A stretch of 64,000 bases of DNA from Lonicera japonica (Eukaryota > Streptophyta > Magnoliopsida > Dipsacales > Caprifoliaceae): assembly GCA_021464415.1 (NCBI GenBank), contig CM038468.1, positions 32,042,969-32,106,968 on the forward strand. The letters run 5' to 3'. A program made the translations under genes and the position numbers. A model generated the notes under the pieces. That model saw only the letters and a program-made list of their open reading frames with translations, was not told the DNA's origin and ran no database searches. Shown in pieces: positions 11,376 through 23,546 of this stretch; position 1 is the stretch's first letter, and the number at the start of each line of letters is the position of its first letter.

Positions 11376-12740
11376 AATAAAGCAGACCGCCTGGCCAAAT
11401 TTGCATCATCCTCAGACATACCAAGTGGTGTTCACATAGAGTACCTAGAAAGAAAAGCCATCGAGGAAATTGTAGAGTTAGACGCAGCCTCAGTACAGGT
11501 CTGCAAGTGTTGGATTGATCCAATTCTGGACTATCTCACAACTGGAGCTCTTCCAGAAGATAAGAAGATTGCCAAAAGGATAAAATACATCTTCAACAGA
11601 TATGTGGTCATTGCAGCAATGTTGTACAAGACGTGGTACGTCCTTCCGTTTGTACTTTGCCTGCACCCTCACCAAGCCCAGGCATCTCTGTTAGAGGTCT
11701 ATGAAGGTTTATGTGGAGGACACCCAGCAGCTCGCTCATTAGCCCTCAAAGTTGGCAGACAAAGCTACTTTTGACCTACTATCCTACAAGACTCTAAAGA
11801 GCTTGTGAAAAAATTCGACAACTGCCAGCGGTTTGCCAACGTACAACAGCTCCTAGCAGAGCTAATGACCCCTGTCAGCAGCCCCTGGCCTTTCTCTCAA
11901 TGGGTCATGGATATAGTTAGGCCTTTCCCCTTAGGCAAAGGGCAGACTAAGTTTGCGGTGGAAGCAATTGATTACTTCACAAAATGGACTGAGGCAGAGG
12001 AACTAACCACAATCACCACCATGAAGATCCAAAGTTTTGTTTAGAGAACATCATCTGCCGTTTTGGTCTCCCAAAGGTGTTGATCACAGACAATGAAAAA
12101 TAATTCGATTGCGACCTATTTAGAGATTTTTGCGAAGGACATAGGATTAAAAATTATTACAGCTCGCCTGCCCATCATCAACCTAATGGCTAAGCAGAGG
12201 TCACAAATAGAACACTACTGAGCGCAGAAAAGACTTAGCGATGCCAAGGGAAATTAGTCTGAGGAGCTCCCATCAGTGTTGTGGGCTTATAGAACCACCA
12301 TCAAAGGTCCAACTGGCGAAACTCCTTTCTCTCTGACCTATAGAACTGAAGCAGCTATTCCAGTGGAGATAGGAGTGCCAACATACAGTATCAACCATCA
12401 TAATCCAGCTCGTAATAATAAAGGCCTGTTGGCTAACTTAGACTTCCTTGAAGAAAAGAGAGAGCAATCTCGAATCAAGGAAGATGCCTATAAAAGAAGT
12501 ATGGTCAAAATTTAAAACAAAAGGGTCAAGCACATATGTTTAAATGTAAGTGACTTAGTACTTCGAAAAGTCATCCCAGCAACCATGATTTTTGAGCATG
12601 GCAAGCTCGCTGCTAAGTGGGAAGGTCCTTACGTGGTCATTAAGGTCAGTAGACCTGGCACCTACTATTCGAGGATTGTAGACAGCATGGAGCTCATGAG
12701 ACCATGAAACATAGAACACCTCAAGAAATATTATCCTTGA
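11376..12740 (+). pseudogene. Tat element integrase, degenerate
   Basis: A zinc-binding HHCC region (CLHPHQAQ...GGHPAARS...CQRF) spans about 11650-11830 with one stop at 11773. The core has VMDIVRPFP and AIDYFTKWTEAE (first Asp, about 11905-12000), VLITDNEK (second Asp, about 12080) and the HHQPNG...AEVTNRTLL stretch carrying the Glu (about 12175-12215). Several TAA/TAG stops interrupt it. The C-terminal part (LWAYRTT...TPFSLTY, then KWEGPYVV) ends near 12740. In active relatives the enzyme joins the cDNA ends to the host chromosome. Confidence 0.85.
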
Positions 12741-13639
12741 GCTAGAACATATTGTACTTTTGTAATAGTTATTTCCACAGAAATGTATATAAAATGTTTT
12801 GCATTGGTATTTCATTACTTATAAAAATGCACTTTGTAAATGCAAAAACCTCTCACAGATAGGTCAGTTTAGTAAGTGGACAACTCACTGAGCACACTTT
12901 CACTCTACAAAAAAACCTCACACAAAGAGGTCACTTTTTCAACTAAAGAGGCCTGGTAACAAATGAAAAAATTGTCATAATTTGCCTAAGTCAGAAGGGG
13001 GCATGACTCTACTAAAGACTTAGCCAAAAAGAATATTTTTTTCTTTTAAAACATCAAGGACTTCAAAAAAATTCCTATCACCATATAGGCCAGTCACCAA
13101 GTATAAAAGGACCTCACTATAAGCCTGCTGAAAACTGAACAATTCCTCTTGCAAAGAGGTCGGTGTAGTAACTGCTGGCTAAATGAGCACATTTGCACAC
13201 TGAGGAGTCCAAGTGACATTTGAGAATTCTTAATAAACTTTGCTTAAAGCCTAGGAGGCATGACTCCTACAGACTTAACCAAAGTAACAAGAATTCCATT
13301 TCGCACTAAGAAACCTAAGAACAACCAATTCAACGAGCTACAAGTCATTGACCTCTTGTGAATATGGAAAAGGACCTCTCTTGGGGCATTTTTTTTATAT
13401 TACTTAATTCTGCTTGACTTTTTTCTATATTGTAGGGGCATTAGAGTATTAACAGAGCTTATTACATCTCACATAACAACTTAAGCAAAAGAAAAAGACA
13501 AGAATTAAGGCAAAACAAGACAAACAACAGACAATTTTCAAAACAAAATTGTTCATTTCATTGATGAGGAAAGTAGTTATAAAGGTCCTAGATTTTATAC
13601 AAACAGAAAAAGGAAAACCTATCAAAACTACTGCTCCCC
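12741..13639. other. Non-coding spacer between Tat integrase and antisense ORF
   Basis: No convincing frame is seen on either strand. The text contains loosely repeated phrases such as 'aggtcRgt' / 'aaagaggtc' and 'ggcatgact' (12838-13270, e.g. 13000 and 13258), suggesting short degenerate tandem duplication. Such spacers are normal in Tat elements. Confidence 0.6.
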
Positions 13640-16532
13640 CCATCGCTAGCCCCTTCATTAGCCCTTAAAGAAGAGGGCTCACCAGTCTTCCATTTGGCTA
13701 GTATGTCAGGCTCCTCTCAACAATTTTGGCTTCGATCTCGGGAGTCAGGTCTATCTCCGAAGGCACTTCAAGGCTCTCCAAGTCTTCAGGCTACTGAAGG
13801 GCCAGCTCATTAAACTTGTAAAAACCAGTAAGAAAAGAATCTGAGATCCTTAGCAAGGGGCCCTCAGCAGCGCAGAACTCTTCGATGGCTTAGGACTTCA
13901 TTACAGGGATGGATTCCTTCAGCACCTTCAGCTCCTTCTCCAGGTCGGAGAGCTGAGCATGCATGGCCTCTTGATGTTATTAAGAGGTCAATAACTTTAG
14001 TTCTTTTGTTGCTAATTGAGCTCGGGCGTCCTTCGTTGCCTTTTCAGCATTTTCCCTTCCCTTGCGCTCTAAATCCGCACTCTTCGGGGCCATCTCCAAG
14101 GCTGGCCCAGTAGTGTGGCGCTCTCCAGCTCCTAAGTTAGATCAGTTCAGACTTGAAATCGAAGGCCTCTTGATATTTGGCCTCATGCTCATGTGACAAC
14201 GATTTGTATGCAGACTCTAGCCAGCTGAACATGTTATTGATGCTTTCCACTTTGCTCTTCATGCCTTTTGTCACTGACAAGGCGTTGTTGAGCTGCCCCA
14301 ACATGTCCTCCTTATCAAAGTTGGCCCTCTCCAGGACACCTGGACACATAGAGCTGGTTCTAAGTTTTGATAAGCGCGCTCCTCCTGAAGAGCTACATTG
14401 CTAACTGTGCTTGAGCCTTCCTCAACCAAGTGCACCATCGAAAAGAACGTTCATGGCATACAGAAGAAAAATAAATAGAGTCATGCAAGTGAAGCTTGGA
14501 AGGAAATGGCCCTAAAAGACGTCTATACATACCTGGCTCAGGTGAAGGCTAAAGAAGTTGGCCAATGAGCTCGTGTCTTTCTCCCTTGCTTGTTCCAGGA
14601 CTGCTTGAGACAAGGGAGGGAGTGTGTAACCATTTACAAAAAAGCCAGAGCCATCTTGAGGACTCGGTTCTGGGGTTTGCTCGACAGGTCCTTGGGGAGC
14701 AGACCTCTAGTCAGGGGCCTCCTTGATCCCAATAACCACCACCTCCTCTTCCTCCTCTTTGGGGACTTCATCGCCTCCAAGGCCTTCTGTGACGGGATAG
14801 TGGGACCGAGTCTCTTGAGCTCCCCTTCTCTCTAGAGCTGTCTTCTCTGGGCTATGCAGATGGAGGTCCTCGAAAGAGCGCTTATGAGATCCACCTAACT
14901 GGACACATTCTCTAGACAGAGATCATTAGGGGTAGTGGCAAGGATTTCAGCTAGTTGGGGCCTCTGGAGCAGGTCAGGAACGACTACTTGTGGCTTCTCA
15001 AGTCCTTTAGACCTCTTGGAAGGCGGCAACCCCCTGGCTAGTACACTCATCTTCTTAGAGGCCTTGTCGGTGTTCACCATAAAGGCCAGCTTTGGGAACA
15101 TGAAAGAAAGAAGAATAAGAGTTGCGAGAGCTGCCAGAGCTCAGAAGTTTTAAAATAAAAAAGAAAAAAAGGCAAAAGTTTAGTTTTCTTGGGCACCATA
15201 GAAGCTTGTCGGAGGGGAGCCACCTCTAAAATTGTGTCCCCAAGTGAACCACCTTTTTTTTGCTCAGACACTTCATCCCTTTGGGTGTTGCTTCTTTGTG
15301 GCTTTTGGCCCACCAGTGCCTTGACCATTTCCTCATTTTTCGACAGCCTTTAAGGCCTTTATCCTTGGATCGTTGAGCTCGGAGGTCAGAAGCACATCCA
15401 GAGGTTGAAGGTCTCCCACTGTGAATATGTTGTCACCAATGTTAGCAGGTCTAGGGCCTACGGCATACCTCCACAACATCCTAAGGGTTACAATGTCTGC
15501 GTAGTGCTTGAGGAAGAAGTCCTTGGCGTCTTTGATCCAGTCAGACTTCACCAATATAGGTTTCTTTTCCTTGACTAAAAAGGAAAAGAACGAAGAGTTA
15601 GTGGTCAATATGTAAAGGTCGAAGAAACACGTAAAAGAAGAGAGGATGGGATGGCCAACACTTATTTATGGAGTCTACCTCCGAAAATCAGTGTTTGAGG
15701 TCGTGGACGCTGGGATATCTGAAATCGTGCTCCCAGTCCTCACTAGAGATGAAGAAGAAGCACTTCTTCCAGTTTGGGATGCAATTTGGGAGGCCGTAAA
15801 TAATTTTTGAGGACCCCAACCTCAAAAGGCAGCTGAAGACCACTTTGTTCTTACCCCCGTTATCCTTGGACTGGGAGAATGTGATAAACTCCATGGTTAT
15901 GTTGTGGCTGCCGATAGAGATGGCTCTGACCCTATGAGGCAAGACCACATGTTGGGGCTAATCTAAACTAGGGCGAGGTCCATAGTCACCAACAATTCCC
16001 TCACGTGGTCATCTATAGGGAATCTCAGTTCGTGCTCGAATGCGGACTCATAAGAATAGACCTCCCCCTGCCTGTAATAGTAAGCTCTCTCCTCAGGGCC
16101 TGGAGCTCTAGTCCTAACGGAGTCGGGAATCTGATATCTCGTTCTCAGGATTGGGTTGTCTGGGGTGAAGAAGGTTGAGGGGATAAGGAAGCTGGCCAGA
16201 GAGCTGAGGTACTATGTGTATTTTTAGATGTCCTTTATGTTGTTGGACACGCAAGGGGGAAGACAAACGCGAGCCAGTTCACTTTCACTGTCTAAAATTT
16301 CTATCAACCTCATTTCAGCAAGAGGATAGGGAGCATCCCCTACAGAGGAACCCTGATCCATGTTATGAGGGATCCCTTGGCCCTGGCTTGGGTTGGTGAA
16401 ATGCTCCATTAGTAACGCTAGTGTGTGAAAAGGAGAGGACGGTGCAAAATAGGGAATAAACTTAATGAAGTCTTCCAAGGGTACACTCAAAAACCTCTTA
16501 AAGGAGTTTTTTGACGGGGTTTGTAAGCCATG
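13640..16532 (-). pseudogene. Antisense ORF of the Tat element, degenerate
   Basis: A chain of minus-strand frames runs from a putative ATG at 16532 to about 13640, against the direction of gag-pol. Recognisable pieces include a WKKCFFFISSEDW motif (about 15760-15720), an LRMLWRYAVGPRP segment (about 15490-15455) and a coiled-coil-like tail (14349-14137). The end PDILAKWKTGEPSS lies near 13700. Several Tat elements (Grande, Retand and rice relatives) carry an antisense ORF at this place. Its function is unknown; WxxxFFxxxxEDW motifs are common in those proteins. Multiple stops and frameshifts make this copy non-functional. The identification rests on position and motif only. Confidence 0.7.
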
Positions 16533-16999
16533 GTAGCAAAAAGCCTGAAAGATGAAGGTTTTATGAGCTCTAAAGCGCTTAGGGTTCCAGACAAGGAAAT
16601 ATGAAAAGTAAAAAATTTCCCTAAGGCAAGAGAGTTTATATAAGGTTTGTAGGAGAAGTTAAGTGTCTATTCAAAAGCCTTAACTGTCCACTCACAGACC
16701 CACCATCATATGTTTGCACGCTCTCCAAGGAATACAGAAAGGCCACACGTGACCTCGTAGAACAGAAACGGTCATACCAAAAAGCTCGGGCTATAACGGA
16801 ATGTCATAGAATCAGGTCAGAAACCTCAGTGTTCAAGTTATCCACCGGATCTGACGGAGACGCCAAACCAAACCTCCACAAAGAGCTCGTACCATGCACT
16901 ATCCATTAGACGGAGCTCAGAACTCCCCTCAGGGTCAAATGAGAACTTTATCCTCACCAATTAGCCCATCCGAGTTAAATGGCAAGGATATGGGAAAAT

Positions 17000-17896
17000 T
17001 TATGGTGCAAATTATTGATCCAATTTGCCCCACCAACCACAAGCTGACACATTGCCGTCCACATCAGCAATCAGTCCTGCCCCAGTGGGAGGAGCTCAGA
17101 GGAGCCCTATCGGGTCACTACAAGAAGGATAGAACCCCTTATAAATCGAATACCTGCTCGAGAGTCAGTTACGTACAGCGAATTTCGGAGTTCGGGCTCC
17201 AGAGCTCTTTCGGTGAGCTCTGGAGCTCCCTCTCACCTAACCACTCTGCCAGAGTGGTTGGCAGAAGTATGGGCAACTGCCACCTGCTCTGCAGAACGCG
17301 CAGAACTCTTCTCACCTCTATTAATGCACACCAACTGTATTTAATGAACCAGGATTCATGGAGAAGCAATGACAGAGTTGGTGATGATCAAAGAATGGAT
17401 CCAAACCTGCTTTGGGGGCTTCTACCACATGTTTCCTCCCAGTCATATATATACAAGAAGCATTTACTTCTTTAACCAACCAAACAACAACCAGAAAAAT
17501 CTAAGAATCAAAGAATTAATTCATCAAGAGAGAATCCAGCATTCAATAGCAAGAAAACAATAGGGAAATAAAAGCCCAAAGTACCCAATAGAGCTCCTCA
17601 AATAGAGAAGTCAGAACTTGCGTAGCTCGAGCATACTCTTATTGTAATATTGTGAAGATAGAATAGCTAGAGAGGCTTTTGTGAGTTTGTAATACTTGTT
17701 TGTTTATCATCAATACAAAGCAAACTGATCTTCGAGCTCTATTCCACAGAGGAGGACTATTCCGTATCTTCATACGAGGCCAACATCCTCTATACATCTT
17801 TGACTCTTTTGGTTTGTTGCATTTATTGTACAAATCAATTGATTCGATCATTTGATTGTGTGGTTTAAAACACCCTTCCATTTTTTAGCACTAACA
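17000..17896 (+). repeat. Tat element 3' LTR (full length)
   Basis: It begins TTATGGTGCAAATT after a purine-rich stretch and ends TTTTTTAGCACTAACA. It is about 897 bp and retains the ~200-bp hairpin-rich section that the 5' LTR lacks. Outside that section the two LTRs match clearly (e.g. GAACGCGCAGAACTC; CATATATATACAAGAAGC), with many single-base differences, so the insertion is not recent. Confidence 0.85.
17196..17259. repeat. Two strong hairpins in the Tat 3' LTR
   Basis: GCTCCAGAGCTC (17196-17207), a 7-base loop, then GAGCTCTGGAGC (17215-17226) form a perfect 12-bp stem. AACCACTCT (17239-17247), a 3-base loop, then AGAGTGGTT (17251-17259) form a perfect 9-bp stem. Both fall inside the stretch missing from the 5' LTR. 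Confidence 0.9.
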
Positions 17897-18459
17897 AGCT
17901 CCAAAATCAATTCTAATGCTTTAGGGACCTTAATAATATGTCCCTAAGACACCTATTTACGGGAAAAGTCAAAATAAGTTCATTTGAATTAAATATGAAT
18001 TTATTTCAAAATCGGTGTTTGTAACAATGATGTTTTCAAAGGGATTTTGTTTCAAACTTGCTTTCATTCAATCAAGCAATGATGTATGATGTATTTGAAC
18101 TATAAATGATTATCAAACAACTAAGTTTACATAAATCTAAGATACTCACTCAATTTGACAAATAAACGAGTCTTCGAGTTCTTAGAAAACTTCTTCGGTG
18201 CAACACTTGCTTTGAGCTATTAATCGTCATTGATATGGCATTGTACAAATTCTATAATCATATTGTTAGAGAGAAAAAGACAATTGTGTATGGAATACAT
18301 TTGTAGAGGATTGAATTCACTATCGGTTTTGTAGGTTTTGTACCACATAAAATGATTATTTGATTGTGGCAATATTTTGAAAACAATTCACAAGATATAA
18401 TTCAAATTATTAATTTTATTGTTATTATCAAAACAAGATTGCTGACCTTTAGGTTAACA
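17897..18459 (-). repeat. SIRE-like Copia 5' LTR, upstream portion
   Basis: This is the part of the Copia LTR beyond the Tat insertion. On the minus strand it begins TGTTAACCTAAAGGTCAGCA and continues CTTGTTTTGATAATAACAAT, a wording common at the start of SIRE-type LTRs. It joins 6913 once the Tat element is removed. The terminal bases TGTTAACCT and ...CCGACCTACA form the usual short inverted terminal repeat. Confidence 0.7.
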
Positions 18460-18464
18460 ACTTG

Positions 18465-19700
18465 GATTGTTGGCTTCTCTTAGTCTCTTTTATCCACTCC
18501 CTTCATGCTTGAGCTTGGGGTTTGCTTTTGGTTCACCTCTTAAACTCAATTTAGCTCCGAATTTAACCCGTAATGACTAATTTTTGGGGGATTTGCTTCT
18601 GGATTCATTCTTGTTCATTTTTATCCTGTAAAAAAGTTATAATCTGCTATAAACAAACATATTATCCTTTTTCATGATTAAAACTCAAATCATAATCATT
18701 TCGGATAATTAGAATCAAATTCATGCATATTAAACCATCTAAATATGTATAAAAATGCAATATTTTGGCTTAATCACTAATACATGCTTCATGTCAAACT
18801 TTTTTACGATGAATTTATCATATATATTTCGGAATAGCTTTATCGGGAATGAGTTGCCTAGCTTTACACCCATTGCTAAGAGATAGGTGCAACAACTTCA
18901 TGTATGGTGGAACTTAGTTATTTTTCTTCTCGATATAGCTTAAATCAGGGAATGAGTGCCTAGCTTCGCACCCTTTGCTATTGACGAAAACACTATGTTT
19001 CCCATTCTCGAGAATGTTGTATTAAAATCTTTGTATGAGATAGTAATTTTCGTTTCTTATGTCGCAAACAACTTCCACATACATTAGTGCTTTTTTAATA
19101 CTTTGTACAACTGTTTTACGTTGTCCTACAACCAAGCACTTTACCAAATCAAAAAAACTTTAAATTAGTAATCCATTTCATTCATTTCCAACTATTCATG
19201 TGGATTGATACTCGGACTTCCAAGATTTGATTACAACTATTCATGTGGATTCAACTGGGTTACCACAACGTGATATTTTCTCAGCGTCAATGTTATCGTA
19301 TCATGTCTGACTTTGCCAGGTCTACATGAAAGCCCCAACATCAAGCAAATATACCAAGCTTTTCCCCTATTGTAGTGGCTTAAATTCAAAATGTGCTGCT
19401 GTCGAATCTCGACACACTATGTTGTGGATCACTTATTCTGTGACCCCTCATTTATAGACTTATTTGCCAAATATAAACAATGTTCTTCTGAGTCTCCAAG
19501 ACCTCCGAGAATTTATTAAGGGATATTAATCGTCATTACATTCTTCCAACACAAACACTAAATTACACTGATACACCCTATACTAATTAAGGATTTCATT
19601 TTGCACCCTAAATAAAGTTTGGAGACAGTTTACGTGCTATACATTCAATTTGTTGCAATCAACTAATCAATCAAGTTTTTTTTAAACAAAGACTAAATTA
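18465..19700 (+). repeat. Diverged Athila-like LTR relic
   Basis: The stretch 18780-19250 aligns by eye with the LTR of the Athila-type element at 51912-53546. Shared phrases are TAGCTTTATCGGGAATGRGTTGC, GCTAAGAG.TAGG, GATATAGCTT.AATC.GGGAATGAG, CACCCTTTGCTATTGA, ATCTTTGTATGAG.TAGTGAT, and GATACTCGGACTTCC. It is in the same orientation but much more diverged. Neither end could be fixed, and 19260-19700 shows nothing recognisable. The Copia element at 1728-18459 lies directly against it and probably inserted into it. Confidence 0.65.
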
Positions 19701-19889
19701 CATTGTAACGACTGAATTAAATATCCACATTGGTAATGTAATGGGAAGGTCCTTGATATATATGTGAGAGCACTATACCTAATTTACAACTTGTGCTAGC
19801 GATTTTGAGGGAGAACCTGAGTGGTTACCTATGGTATAAGGGCGGACCCACCACCACTACCATGTTACGTGTGAATATTATGGGTCGTG

Positions 19890-20240
19890 CATTACACCAA
19901 AATACGCGAATTGTCACGGTTAAAACCGTGACAAAAAGGCACTCGTCACAGCTAGTATATGTGCTAAAAACGGCGGTGACAAAGCCATTGTGTCATGGTC
20001 CATAACCGTGACAAAGATCTATTGTCACGGTTTTGTAAAAGGATTTGAGGTACTGTAAATGAATGGTGTTGTCTCGGTTCAAAATCGAGACAACATTTTA
20101 CTCTTTGTCATGGTTTAGAACCGTGACATATTTCACTTTAAGGTTTCTATTTGCACCGAACTTGTCATGGCTCAAAACCGAGAAAATATTTTGTTGTGTG
20201 ACTTTGTTGTTACTATTTTTGACCGTGACAATATTTTTTG
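19890..20240. repeat. Left CACTA subterminal palindrome array
   Basis: About eight copies of GTGACAA or its complement occur in 350 bp, several as inverted pairs, e.g. TTGTCACGGTT-aa-AACCGTGACAA around 19911-19934 and TTGTCATGG...CCGTGACAT around 20106-20130. Diverged units replace CAC by CTC or CAT. Confidence 0.85.
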
Positions 20241-20259
20241 TAAATTGAAAAAAAATGAA

Positions 20260-22138
20260 AAAAATGGAAATTCCAAAATTTCTAATTGTATGTGCAACAA
20301 TAAAAAAAGTCCCAGCACCAATATGAAATTTTAGTAAAGATTTATAACACTATTTCAACAACACTAATTAAACAACATGAATTTCATTGCAATTAATCTA
20401 TAAAATTAATCGCATTATTTGAATCAATCTTACGTAAGTTACAAATATACATATATGTACCCATCCTATTCAATATTCAATAGTTCCTAAATCTTAAAAT
20501 GCATAAAACTTCCTGACTTGTAAATAACTAATGTAATCTAATGATCAAGAGCTTGGATAAACACCATACCCAAAAGCAAAACATGTTTGTCCAATATGTA
20601 TGCCTGAGACGGATGTATATATATACATATACACCTCCACAGGCTTTTGTCCAATAATTAGAACGGTGCCCTAAAAATTAGAAAAGATTTATAATTTAAT
20701 TTCTCGTAAGATTCATTATAATTTCACAATCTCCAAGTCGGGTGCTTAATTGGCCAGAACTCAAATTCACATCAACTACATCCGTAGCATTCCCTTGTGT
20801 AAATGGAATTAGGCTTCCATTGGACCTAGCATAGGATCCTCCTTGTCTATTTCATCTGTTATATCCCTAGTCACATAAATTTATGGGCTGCGCTACATTT
20901 GGCAACAAAATAAATAAGTCAATACCTTCTTATCAAAGAAGATGTGGCTCAATTGATCTAGAAACTTGATTGGTAGAAAGCACATATATAACTATAAATT
21001 TATCTTATTTGAACTAGGTTAAAAACAATGTGTATAAGTATAAATTTATCTTATTTGAACTAGGTTAAAAACTATGTAATTAAGATTCCTATATGATTAA
21101 ATACCAAAATTTAATAATTGGGTTTTGGTTAGTAAAATCTGTTAACTTTCACATAAACATGCTACCTTCGTTTCATGAACCCAATTATAAAAATTCCTAT
21201 TAACAACTAAGGTCAACACTTTAGTTTGAGAATGCTACACCATCGTGAGGACCTTTTTGTCCTTAACACGAGTTATTTACCTATATCGTCCTTCTGGTTC
21301 TTATAAAGCTTGACAGGGCCGGTCCTATGATTTGGAGGGCCTTGTGCAAAAGTTTAAGATAAGACACCCCCCCCCCTCTTCACTTAATCATGTAAATAAT
21401 TATATCACTTTTTTTAAGATAAAAAAAATGTAACACAAATATATATATATATATAATAAACCCAAACGAAAGAGGAGAGAAAGAATGCGCAAGAATTATG
21501 GAGGAATCAGAGCAGGCATTATTCCTTTTTTTTTCAGCCAACAAATTAAAGACTTGGATAAATTCTTCTGTAATTAATGAAGAACAATATGTAGAAAGGC
21601 GGTTTCATGTGGTAGGAATGAACATATATATCAAATAACTTTTTAAGGAACATAACATATCAAACCATGTTTACTAATATAAGGGAATTTCTTAAATAAA
21701 TTAATTATTATACATAACTAAAAAATGTAGTTGTAATATAATCAAGAAAGAAAGAATTTAGGAAAATGGTTTTTGAATCTAAATAGCTAGAAAACTGATG
21801 AATTGTTACAAATTACCATTGTCATACCAGGAATAACGAAAAGTAAAAACGCACAATCACAATGTTTTATGTATCCTCATAAAAGAGGAGCATTTTTAGC
21901 ATACATTGAACAAGATATTTTCAATAACATTGACAAAGAGGAAGTATTGCAATAGAAAAATCGTAAAATGTTATTGTAATTTATCGTAACTATTCGCATT
22001 TGCTATTTGAGTTGTATGAACTATTATTATTAATAATGTTTACATTAAAATTTTAAGGCTTTAAATATAATTTAGCGTGTTTTGAATTTCGACCAAACTT
22101 CGCCCTCCATTGGTCCAATTCATGGTTTTGCCACTGAT
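20260..22138. other. CACTA interior without recognised features
   Basis: AT-rich, no supported gene. It contains a C-run at 21366-21377, an (AT)n tract near 21441-21454, and a direct repeat of about 40 bp (ATAAATTTATCTTATTTGAACTAGGTTAAAAAC) at about 20994 and 21040. Confidence 0.5.
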
Positions 22139-22818
22139 TACAAGCACATGCAAAATACACAAGTGCGACTCACGTATAATTAAGTATATTAAAACAAAGA
22201 AATAGAAAAAACAAAATGTTATAAGATGGCTCAATGGCAAAAAATAATTTAAATGTGCTAGAGTAGTTCTTTGGGCTTGGCCAGGTTTTATCTTCGTATA
22301 TTTTAATGAACCTTGGAATCTCTTGTAAAAAAAACTGAAAAGTTGGATTAGTTCTCTATTTTGGAAATTAGTTTCGAGTCCTTTCTATATCAAAGTTGAA
22401 AAATAATAATACAATTACTTTTATTAAAAATTTAGAAGATGATATCAATAATCATCTGTTTAGCGCTCTTTGTCGCACTAGCTAGTAGTAGTATTGGATC
22501 ATCCTTTCTGAATACTAAGAAATTGTTATAGACAAAAAGAAAGTACAAACCCTAGCTTCCCCATGTGTTAATTAGGTACTCTATAATTTCTTAATGAAGT
22601 AGTAGTAAATTCATAATAAAACAAACAAAAAAGGAAAAAAAAATCTCTATAAGATTATTTAGAGCCTAGCTACCGCATTTGTTTATCTATACCAATTAAA
22701 CCAAAAGGTACTACAAACAGTTATGACACCGAAACTTACAATTCCAATATCGCTGTCACATAAACCACTCCATTTATCTATCCTCCTTAAAATAAGCTAG
22801 CCACAACTTAGGTTACCC

Positions 22819-22848
22819 GCCTTGACCTTGACCTTGACCCTGACCCTA
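22819..22848 (+). repeat. Short CCTTGA tandem repeat
   Basis: CCTTGACCTTGACCTTGACC then CTGACCCT: a 6-bp unit present two units longer than at the paralogous place in copy B (about 51081-51100), so it is a small expansion, not a telomeric repeat. Confidence 0.8.
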
Positions 22849-23125
22849 GATTAAGATAGCACCCACAAGCACCCTAACTTAAACTTCTAGCTAATCAATA
22901 TATATATATTTCTTGCCAAATTTGAGATTATTAGTTTTGCTATTTTTTTTCTTTTTATCTCTTAGGGAAGAGCTGAGATACTACACAAATTGACTATTCT
23001 TTACTTTTTAACTTTCTCTATTCATAATGTGTGGAATCTCTAGTTGTACCTAGTTGATTCAATTTAATTATGTAGAAATTTTCTAGATAGTAGTTTGAGT
23101 ATAGATAATTTTATGCATTTAATTA

Positions 23126-23515
23126 GGGCGGTGTTATTTACACCCACCATTCCTGTCACAAACACCCCCTAAAGTAAATTTCTAATCACTAACACCCCCC
23201 TAGGACTCGCCTAATGAGAGGTGAGTGTAGATGCACACACTCGTCCCACTTTGGGAGAATTTGTTTGTAATAACTCACTTAACATCAGGCAATTGATTAC
23301 TGAAGTGTTTTTCAAATAAGGCCCGCCTAATGAGAGGTGAGTCCACTTACATAAACTCGGCTTAGATGACGAGAGTATGTTGCTAAGCACTCATCTAACA
23401 TCAGGCAATGGAGGAGAGTGTTTGTGACAAATAAGGTGGTGTTAAGATGTGTTTTTAGTTAAATTTTGGAAGGGGGTGTTTGTGACAAATTTGTGGGGTG
23501 TAAATAACACCACCC
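23126..23515. mobile_element. hAT-type MITE with perfect 8-bp target duplication
   Basis: Terminal inverted repeats GGGCGGTGTTATTTACACCC (left) and its near complement GGGTGTAAATAACACCACCC (right) are flanked by identical 8-bp copies TTTAATTA at 23118-23125 and 23516-23523. The 8-bp duplication is the hAT signature. The interior carries CGCCTAATGAGAGGTGAGT twice and AACATCAGGCAAT twice, so it is itself partly duplicated. It has no coding sequence and would need a transposase from elsewhere. Confidence 0.88.
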
Positions 23516-23546
23516 TTTAATTACTTCATGCTTAATACATTATACA

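Larger units (their letters stand above)
6914..17896 (+). mobile_element. Tat-lineage Ty3/Gypsy retrotransposon (about 11 kb), nested in the SIRE LTR
   Basis: Both LTRs share the start TGGTGCAAATTATTG and the end TTTTTAGCACYAACA. The 5' LTR is followed by TTGGCGCCGTCAGTG, the primer site used by many Tat elements. The internal order is gag, protease, RT, RNase H, a second RNase H, integrase, a non-coding spacer, an antisense ORF, a polypurine stretch (16984-16998) and the 3' LTR. An extra archaeal-type RNase H and an antisense ORF downstream of pol are marks of the Tat group. The flanks AGCTT (6909-6913) and AGCTC (17897-17901) look like a 5-bp target duplication with one mismatch, placing the insertion inside the Copia LTR. 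Coding capacity is lost. Confidence 0.88.
1728..18459 (-). mobile_element. SIRE-like Ty1/Copia retrotransposon, 3' end outside the window, interrupted by a Tat element
   Basis: On the minus strand the order is LTR (18459-17897 and 6913-6028, split by a Gypsy insertion), tRNA-iMet primer site (6025-6014), gag, protease, integrase, RT and the start of RNase H, ending at 1728 where a Gypsy LTR intrudes. LTR termini are TGTTAACCT... (minus strand, from 18459) and ...CGACCTACA (at 6028). Copia domain order (integrase before RT) and the wording of the capsid and integrase motifs suggest the SIRE/Maximus lineage. The other LTR lies left of the window, so no target-site duplication can be checked; ACTTG (18460-18464) is the expected copy on this side. 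Lineage is inferred from motif resemblance, not from a search. Confidence 0.8.

Noticed and set aside
14177..16399. Plus-strand frames at 14177, 14590, 14935 and 16214
   Set aside because: They oppose the antisense ORF of the Tat element, which has the motifs; these show none.
22819..22848. Telomere-like repeat
   Set aside because: The unit is CCTTGA, not the plant telomere CCCTAAA, and it is only a few units long.
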